A stretch of 64,000 nt of DNA from Sinosporangium album (GTDB taxonomy: Bacteria > Actinomycetota > Actinomycetes > Streptosporangiales > Streptosporangiaceae). Location: assembly GCF_900100605.1 (NCBI RefSeq), contig NZ_FNCN01000031.1, forward strand, positions 1-64,000, written 5' to 3'. The notes under the pieces were generated by a model. It searched no databases, had not been told where the DNA came from, and saw nothing but the letters and a program-made list of their open reading frames with translations. The position numbers and the translations under genes are program-made. Below are positions 58,871-64,000 of the stretch, in pieces (position 1 is the stretch's first letter; every line of letters starts with the position of its first letter).

Positions 58871-59674
58871 GTGACGGGCTACAACGACGACCTGCGCCTC
58901 GCGCATGTCATGGCCGACGCGGCCGACGACATCACCATGCGGCGATTCAAAGCCCGTGACCTGCGTGTGGAGACCAAACCAGACCTGACGCCCGTCAGCG
59001 ACGCCGACAGGGCCGTGGAGGAGAGCATCCGCGGCACGCTGCGCAGAACCCGCCCTCGCGACGCCATCGTCGGCGAGGAGTTCGGCACCACGGGCTACGG
59101 CCAGCGGTCCTGGGTGGTCGACCCCATCGACGGCACCAAGAACTACGTGCGCGGCGTCCCCGTGTGGGCCACGCTCATCGCGCTCATGGAGCAAGGCCGG
59201 GTCGTCGTGGGCGTCGTGTCCGCCCCGGCCCTCGGCCGGCGCTGGTGGGCGGCCCGGGAGGGCGGGGCGTGGACCGGCCGCGGTCTGACCAAGGCCACGC
59301 GGTGCCGCGTCTCCTCGGTCACCCGCGTGGAGGACGCCTCGATGTCCTACTCCGACCTCGCGGAGTGGCACAAGGCGGGCAAGCTCGACCAGTTCCTCGA
59401 CCTCGACCGCAGCGTCTGGCGCAGCCGCGCCTACGGCGACTTCTGGTCCCACATGCTGGTCGCCGAGGGCGCGGTCGACATCTCCGCCGAGCCGGAGCTC
59501 TCCCCCTGGGACATGGCCGCCCTCACTGTGATCATCGAGGAGGCCGGGGGGATCTGGACCGACCTCTCCGGCGTGCCCGGCCTCGACGGCGGCAACCTCG
59601 TCTGCACCAACGGCCCCCTTCACAGCGACGTGCTCAAGCGCCTCGGCGGGGGTCCGCTCACGCTTCCCGTGTAG
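58871..59674 (+). CDS. hisN: Histidinol-phosphatase, inositol monophosphatase family
   Basis: This 267-residue enzyme dephosphorylates histidinol phosphate in histidine synthesis. Metal-binding motifs of the inositol monophosphatase fold: IVGEEFGTTG (Glu), WVVDPIDGTKNYVRGVPVW (DPIDGT) and the late LSPWDMAALTVIIEEAGG (WD). TPVSDADRAVEESI is also typical. N-terminal NDDLRLAHVMADAADDITMR agrees with Streptomyces HisN. GTG 58871 is chosen by that alignment, although no strong ribosome binding site is visible. Its 3' end overlaps the phosphatase gene on the other strand by 17 bp. Confidence 0.93.
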   Translation: MTGYNDDLRLAHVMADAADDITMRRFKARDLRVETKPDLTPVSDADRAVEESIRGTLRRTRPRDAIVGEEFGTTGYGQRSWVVDPIDGTKNYVRGVPVWATLIALMEQGRVVVGVVSAPALGRRWWAAREGGAWTGRGLTKATRCRVSSVTRVEDASMSYSDLAEWHKAGKLDQFLDLDRSVWRSRAYGDFWSHMLVAEGAVDISAEPELSPWDMAALTVIIEEAGGIWTDLSGVPGLDGGNLVCTNGPLHSDVLKRLGGGPLTLPV

Positions 59675-60155
59675 CCAGCCGTTCGGCGAGATGCTTGGCG
59701 AGGCCCTCCGCCGCTGCCTCGATCATGACGAGCACGTCGACGAAACCCTGGCGGTCGCCGTAAAAGGGGTCGGGAACCTCCGCCCCCTCGGGGGCCGCCG
59801 GGTCGAACGATCTCATCAGCCGGATGTCGGCCCCCGGCGGCGCCATGCGCGTAAGCGTCCGCAGATTCTCCCTGTCCATGGCCACGACCAGGTCGCAGGA
59901 GCCGAACCTCCCGGCGTGGAAATGGCTCGCCCGGTGGCGCGAGCCGTCATAGCCGTGCTCCGCGAGCACCGCCGCCGCCCGCTCGTCCATCGGCTTGCCC
60001 GTGTGCCAGCCGCCGGTTCCCCCGCTGTCCACGGTCACCATCCCGTTGAGGCCATGAGCTGCGAGAGCGTCCGTCACCACCACCTCGGCGATGGGGGAAC
60101 GGCAGATGTTTCCCAGGCAGACCAAGCACACGTGAAAAGGCTTCATGGACCCCAT
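59658..60155 (-). CDS. Low-molecular-weight protein-tyrosine phosphatase
   Basis: This enzyme of up to 165 residues has the N-terminal P-loop VCLVCLGNICRSPIAEVVV (CxxxxxR-S with catalytic Cys and Arg), the strand VTVDSGGTGGWHTGKPMDER and the general acid in VPDPFYGDRQGF (DPFY). It resembles mycobacterial PtpA and Streptomyces PtpA. It dephosphorylates protein phosphotyrosine, probably in the cytosol or after export. ATG 60155 and ATG 60146 are both possible; the second (MKPFHVCLVC) has GGGG upstream. It is divergent from the pst operon, with the PHO box between. Confidence 0.93.
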   Translation of the reverse strand: MGSMKPFHVCLVCLGNICRSPIAEVVVTDALAAHGLNGMVTVDSGGTGGWHTGKPMDERAAAVLAEHGYDGSRHRASHFHAGRFGSCDLVVAMDRENLRTLTRMAPPGADIRLMRSFDPAAPEGAEVPDPFYGDRQGFVDVLVMIEAAAEGLAKHLAERLATREA

Positions 60156-60184
60156 GATTGCGCAGTGAGGTAGTGACCCGCGAC

Positions 60185-60224
60185 GTTCACCCTGTGTTCA
60201 CCTTGACACGGGAGGCACGTCACC
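60185..60224 (+). promoter_or_regulatory. PHO box upstream of pstS
   Basis: GTTCACCCTGT and GTTCACCTTGA are two direct 11-bp repeats (starting 60185 and 60196), and CGTCACCTTGA starting 60218 is a third, weaker unit two turns on. This is the PhoP operator form (GTTCACC repeats at 11-bp spacing) of Streptomyces and relatives. It lies about 165-205 bp before the pstS start. Confidence 0.9.
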
Positions 60225-60389
60225 TTGACTCCCTAGCTTCCTCATTGAGGCAATTCGTCTGGTAGCGGGACTGTGACGTATGACCAGATCGTCCGCGTCA
60301 GGCGTGTGACCAGCTCATCAGGCCGGTGACCCGTGTCGGGGGAGACGAGAGCCTCGTACTGCAGAAGATCAAGTAGGAGGAACAGGACC

Positions 60390-61499
60390 GTGAAGTACGC
60401 AGGCCGGGTCGCCGTGGCCACGATCGCGGGGGTGCTGTCACTCGCCGCATGTGGGACTGACGACAATACCGGTGGTACCAGCGCGGGCACCCTGCCGGCC
60501 TCGGCCGGTGGTGTGGGTGCCGGGCTGAGCGGCACGATCAACGCAGCAGGCTCCTCCGCTCAAGCGAACGCCATCGCCGAATGGAAGAAGAGCTTCCAGG
60601 GGGCCAACCCCGGAGCGAACATCAACTACCAGCCCAGCGGCTCCGGCGCGGGAGTCCAGGCGTTCGTCTCGGGTACGGTGGCCATCGCCGGCTCCGACTC
60701 GGCCCTCAACGACGAGAAGGGCGAACCGGCCGCGGCCGACGCCCGATGCAAGACCGGCAAGGCCATCAACCTCCCCATGGTGACCGGCCCGGTAGCGGTC
60801 GTCTACAACCTCTCCGGCGTCGAAGAGCTCAACCTCTCGTCGAAGACGCTCAGCGGAATCTTCAACACCACGATCAAGAACTGGGACGACCCGGCCATCA
60901 AGGCCGAGAACCCCAACGCCAAGCTCCCCTCGACCCCCATCCAGGCGTTCCACCGCTCCGATGAGTCGGGCACCAGCGACAACTTCACCAAGTTCCTGAA
61001 GGCCACCTCGGACTGGCCGTACGACGCCGCCAAGGCGTGGCCCGCCGAGGCCAAGGGCCTGGGCGCCAAGGGGTCCGACGGAATCTCCCAGGCCATCAAG
61101 ACCACGCAGGGCGCGATCAGCTACGTGGAGCTCTCCTACGCGGAGAACTCAGCCCTCCAGATGGCCAAGATCGGCAACGGCGCGGGCGAGTTCGTCGCGC
61201 TGACCCCCGAGAGCGCGGGCAAGACGCTCGAAGCCGCCGAGGTCGTCGGCGAAGGAAACGACCTCAAGCTCAAGATCGACTACGCCACCAAGGCCAAAGG
61301 CGCTTACCCGATCGTTCTGGTGACCTACGAAATCACCTGCGAGAAGGGTCTTCCCGCCGACCAGGTGCCACTTGTCAAGGCCTTCCTCACCTACACCGCA
61401 AGCGATGAGGGCCAGCAGCAACTCACCCAGCTCGGATACGCCCCACTTCCCAAGAGCATGGTGACGAAGGTACGAACCGCCGTCGAATCGATCTCATAA
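60390..61499 (+). CDS. pstS: Phosphate-binding lipoprotein PstS
   Basis: This 369-residue precursor has a lipoprotein signal (KYAGRVAVATIAGVLSLAAC, lipid-modified Cys21), a Gly/Thr/Ser linker, then the periplasmic-type binding fold: INAAGSSAQANAIAEWKKSF, YQPSGSGAGVQAFVSGTVAI (phosphate-contacting Ser/Gly), AFHRSDESGTSDNFTKFL (the SGT site) and AISYVELSYAENSALQMAKI. It captures phosphate at the cell surface for PstCAB. GTG 60390 follows AGGAGG. Expression is expected under phosphate starvation through the PHO box upstream. First gene of the operon; pstC starts 5 bp after it. Confidence 0.96.
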   Translation: MKYAGRVAVATIAGVLSLAACGTDDNTGGTSAGTLPASAGGVGAGLSGTINAAGSSAQANAIAEWKKSFQGANPGANINYQPSGSGAGVQAFVSGTVAIAGSDSALNDEKGEPAAADARCKTGKAINLPMVTGPVAVVYNLSGVEELNLSSKTLSGIFNTTIKNWDDPAIKAENPNAKLPSTPIQAFHRSDESGTSDNFTKFLKATSDWPYDAAKAWPAEAKGLGAKGSDGISQAIKTTQGAISYVELSYAENSALQMAKIGNGAGEFVALTPESAGKTLEAAEVVGEGNDLKLKIDYATKAKGAYPIVLVTYEITCEKGLPADQVPLVKAFLTYTASDEGQQQLTQLGYAPLPKSMVTKVRTAVESIS

Positions 61500-61503
61500 C
61501 TCT

Positions 61504-62475
61504 ATGACAGCAACCCTGAAAACTCGCCAAGGCGGACCGGCCACGAGCCGGCCCGCCGTCCGGCGCTCACGCGCCGACAAGCCATTCCGCCACCTCACCG
61601 CCGCCGCCGGCGTCGTGCTCCTCGCGATCATGGCGGCCATCGCGGTCTTTCTCATCGCCGAGGCCATCCCCGCCCTCTACGCGAACGAGGGGTCCTTCCT
61701 CACCGAGCTCATATGGACTCCGAACAACAGCCCTCCGGCCTTCGGCATCGGAGCGCTCGCCTTCGGCACCCTGATGAGCTCCTTCCTCGCACTGATCATG
61801 GCAGTGCCCGTCGCCGTAGGCGTGGCGCTGTTCATCACGCACTACGCTCCGCGCAAGCTGGCCGGAGCCCTCGGCTACATCGTGGACCTGTTGGCCGCCG
61901 TCCCCAGTGTCGTCTACGGACTCTGGGGCGTCATCTTCCTGGTGCCGTTCATGCAGGGGCCGTCCGAGTTCCTCAACGAATACCTCGGCTTCATCCCCCT
62001 GTTCTCCGCCGACCAGGTCGTCGGCCGCTCGATGCTCACCGCCTCGATCGTGCTCGCGATCATGATCCTCCCGATCATCGCAGCCATCTCCCGCGAGGTG
62101 TTCCTCCAGGTCCCGCGCATGAACGAGGAAGCCGCGCTCGCGCTCGGCGCGACCCGCTGGGAAATGATCCGCATGGCCGTCCTGCCCTTCGGCCGCCCCG
62201 GCGTCGTCAGCGCCTCGATGCTCGGCCTCGGCCGCGCCATGGGCGAGACCATCGCCGTCGCGCTGATCTTCCCCGCCACCTTCGACATCACCTTCGGCGT
62301 CCTCGGCCCGAGCGGCAACAGCATCGCCGCCAACATCGCCCTCGGCTTCGCCGAAGCCGGTGAAGTCGGCCGCGGCGCATTGATCGCCTCCGGGCTCGTC
62401 CTTTTCATCATCACGCTGCTCGTGAACATGGCGGCGCGCATGATCGTCGTTGGACGTTCCGGAGCACGAAAGTGA
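61504..62475 (+). CDS. pstC: Phosphate ABC transporter permease PstC
   Basis: This 323-residue permease has six membrane helices (AAGVVLLAIMAAIAVFLIAE, MSSFLALIMAVPVAVGVALF, LDLLAAVPSVVYGLWGVIFL shown in part, LTASIVLAIMILPIIAAISR) and the EAA loop NEEAALALGATRWEMIRMAV that contacts PstB. It pairs with PstA to form the phosphate channel. An arginine-rich start (RQGGPATSRPAVRRSRADKP) lies in the cytosol. It begins 5 bp after pstS, and pstA starts 26 bp after its stop. Confidence 0.95.
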   Translation: MTATLKTRQGGPATSRPAVRRSRADKPFRHLTAAAGVVLLAIMAAIAVFLIAEAIPALYANEGSFLTELIWTPNNSPPAFGIGALAFGTLMSSFLALIMAVPVAVGVALFITHYAPRKLAGALGYIVDLLAAVPSVVYGLWGVIFLVPFMQGPSEFLNEYLGFIPLFSADQVVGRSMLTASIVLAIMILPIIAAISREVFLQVPRMNEEAALALGATRWEMIRMAVLPFGRPGVVSASMLGLGRAMGETIAVALIFPATFDITFGVLGPSGNSIAANIALGFAEAGEVGRGALIASGLVLFIITLLVNMAARMIVVGRSGARK

Positions 62476-62500
62476 TGGCAATCGACCCGGGAGACAGGCC

Positions 62501-63373
62501 GTGAGCATCCAGACCATCTCGACCGGGCGCCGCGCCAAGGACACCATCGTCCGCGGCCTGGTCTACCTCGCATTCGCCATTGCGGTCGTCCCCCTGGTCT
62601 CCGTCGTCTACCTGGTGATCAAGAACGGCGCGGAGCGGTTCGACCTCGAGTTCCTCCTGCACTCCATGCGCAACATCGGCGCGCGGGACGCGGGAGGCGG
62701 CGCCTACCACGCCATCCTCGGCACCCTCGAACAGGTCGCCCTGGCCTCCCTCATGTCCGTGCCCATCGGCATCCTCACCGCGATCTACCTCGTGGAGTAC
62801 GGCGGCAACGGACGTCTGGCCAACGCCATCCGGTTCTTCGTCGACGTCATGACCGGCATCCCCTCGGTCGTGGCCGGCCTGTTCATCCTGGCCTTCTGGG
62901 TCCTGTACCTCGGCCAGAGCTTCTCCGGGTTCGCGGGAGCCCTCGCCCTTGCCGTACTGATGATGCCGACCGTCGTCCGCTCGGCCGAGGAGATGCTCAA
63001 GCTGGTCCCCAGCGACCTCCGGGAGGCGTCCTACGCCCTGGGCGTGCCGAGATGGCGCACGATCGTCAAGGTCGTCCTGCCCACCGCGTTCACCGGCATC
63101 ATCACCGGCGTCATGCTCGCCGTCGCCCGCGTCACCGGCGAGACCGCGCCGCTGCTGCTCACGGTGTTCTTCACCGACTCGATCAACGCGGACCCGTTCA
63201 GCGGGCCGCAGATGGGCCTGCCCCTCTACGTATTCGACCAGGCGGGACGCCCCAACGACACCGCCATCGACCGTGCCTGGGCCGGCGCCCTCACCCTCAT
63301 CCTCATCGTCATGCTGCTCAACCTGGCCGCGCGATTGATCGCCAGGTGGCGCTCGCCCGCCACGGGTAGATAG
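62501..63373 (+). CDS. pstA: Phosphate ABC transporter permease PstA
   Basis: This 290-residue permease starts [20 protein letters not shown] with six membrane helices ([100 protein letters not shown]) and the EAA motif [20 protein letters not shown]. The GTG at 62501 is preferred because of GGGAGA upstream. Forms the heterodimeric channel with PstC. Confidence 0.95.
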   Translation: MSIQTISTGRRAKDTIVRGLVYLAFAIAVVPLVSVVYLVIKNGAERFDLEFLLHSMRNIGARDAGGGAYHAILGTLEQVALASLMSVPIGILTAIYLVEYGGNGRLANAIRFFVDVMTGIPSVVAGLFILAFWVLYLGQSFSGFAGALALAVLMMPTVVRSAEEMLKLVPSDLREASYALGVPRWRTIVKVVLPTAFTGIITGVMLAVARVTGETAPLLLTVFFTDSINADPFSGPQMGLPLYVFDQAGRPNDTAIDRAWAGALTLILIVMLLNLAARLIARWRSPATGR

Positions 63374-63383
63374 GGGCCCCTCC

Positions 63384-64000
63384 ATGGCTAAGCAGATCCA
63401 AGTGTCCGGGCTCGACGCCTACTACGGCTCGAACAAGGCCATCGAGGACATCTCGATGACCATCGAGCCGCGTTCCGTGACGGCGTTCATCGGCCCGTCC
63501 GGATGCGGCAAGTCGACATTCCTCCGCACTCTCAACCGCATGCACGAAGTCATCCCCGGAGCCCGCGTCGAGGGCAAGGTCATGCTGGACGCCGACGACC
63601 TGTACGCCCCCGGCGTGGACCCCGTCTCCGTACGGCGCACCATCGGGATGGTCTTCCAGCGCCCCAACCCCTTCCCGACGATGTCGATCTACGAGAACGT
63701 CGCCGCCGGCCTGCGCCTCAACGGGCGCATCAGCAAGGCCCGCGCCGACGAGATCGTCGAACGGTCGCTCAAAGGGGCGAACCTGTGGAACGAGGTCAAG
63801 GACCGGCTGAACAAGCCCGGCGCCGGACTCTCGGGCGGCCAGCAGCAGCGGCTCTGCATCGCCCGGGCCATCGCCGTACAGCCCCAGGTGCTGCTCATGG
63901 ACGAACCGTGCTCGGCCCTCGACCCGATCTCGACCCTGGCCATCGAGGACCTGATCGCGGAGCTCAAGGACGAGTTCACGATCGTCATCGTCACCCACAA
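63384..64000 (+). CDS. pstB: Phosphate ABC transporter ATPase PstB (truncated by window end)
   Basis: The first 205 residues of the ATPase are present (usual length about 258): [20 protein letters not shown], Walker [22 protein letters not shown]-loop [20 protein letters not shown], signature [20 protein letters not shown], Walker [16 protein letters not shown] and the switch histidine in FTIVIVTHN at the very end. The conserved LNRM after Walker A is typical of PstB. The ATG follows pstA by 10 bp. The rest and any phoU lie beyond the window. Confidence 0.97.
   Translation, partial: MAKQIQVSGLDAYYGSNKAIEDISMTIEPRSVTAFIGPSGCGKSTFLRTLNRMHEVIPGARVEGKVMLDADDLYAPGVDPVSVRRTIGMVFQRPNPFPTMSIYENVAAGLRLNGRISKARADEIVERSLKGANLWNEVKDRLNKPGAGLSGGQQQRLCIARAIAVQPQVLLMDEPCSALDPISTLAIEDLIAELKDEFTIVIVTH

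Overview
The window is high-GC actinomycete DNA. I would place it in the Streptosporangiales (Nonomuraea, Microbispora or Streptosporangium-like), because it carries Streptomyces/Streptosporangium-type genes (NiSOD with its maturation protease, an SSI-type inhibitor, DasR, a WblE/WhiB1 protein, SigR/RsrA, an NsdA-like regulator) on GTG-rich, strongly GC-biased codons. That placement is inference; no rRNA gene is present.

Region 1 (1-14.7 kb) is accessory and mosaic. A Phd/RelE-like toxin-antitoxin pair opens it. A scrapyard follows in which transposase fragments (IS110, IS1380, IS5, IS30) alternate with displaced toxin tips and small AT-richer genes that look like immunity genes. All toxin parts point left (minus strand) and belong to one polymorphic-toxin locus. 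Its intact part is a 2951-residue secreted RHS/YD-repeat protein (5666-14521) with two LamG-like domains, a lysine-rich linker, a Hint domain and a C-terminal zinc-deaminase toxin, followed after 8 bp by an Imm10-family immunity gene. A second, nearly identical Hint segment carrying a different toxin tip lies about 3.3 kb further downstream.

Region 2 (14.7-30.5 kb) holds a B3/B4-domain protein, the multifunctional 2-oxoglutarate metabolism enzyme (kgd), a DUF6104 protein and a DUF4097-PadR pair. Then comes a secreted-protease island: a divergent SSI-family inhibitor with Ala at P1 and four tandem trypsin-like paralogues. Two have complete His-Asp-Ser triads. The other two have Asp in place of the catalytic Ser, and one of these also has Asn in place of the catalytic Asp. 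An NsdA-like regulator closes the region.

Region 3 (30.9-60.2 kb) is core chromosome: malic enzyme; sodX/sodN; an RsbW-like anti-sigma factor and SigF/B-type sigma factor; a diacylglycerol-kinase-like enzyme; WhiB1/WblE; PdtaS-like sensor kinase; bioF overlapping a DasR homologue; bioD; an IlvG-like TPP enzyme; a PASTA Ser/Thr kinase; biotin carboxylase plus a tiny biotinyl carrier; two HD-domain membrane proteins; a sugar epimerase; sigR-rsrA; a SRAP peptidase; aroA-rsgA; hisN; a low-molecular-weight phosphatase. From memory, the order kgd ... malic enzyme ... sodN ... sigma ... whiB1-pdtaS ... sigR-rsrA ... aroA-rsgA-hisN matches Streptomyces coelicolor, and whiB1-pdtaS-biotinyl protein-rsrA-sigR-SRAP-aroA-rsgA matches Mycobacterium tuberculosis.

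Region 4 (60.2-64 kb) is the phosphate-uptake operon pstSCAB behind a clear PHO box, with pstB cut by the window end.

The strongest candidates for something undescribed are the protease/pseudoprotease/inhibitor island and the RHS locus with its reserve toxin cassettes.
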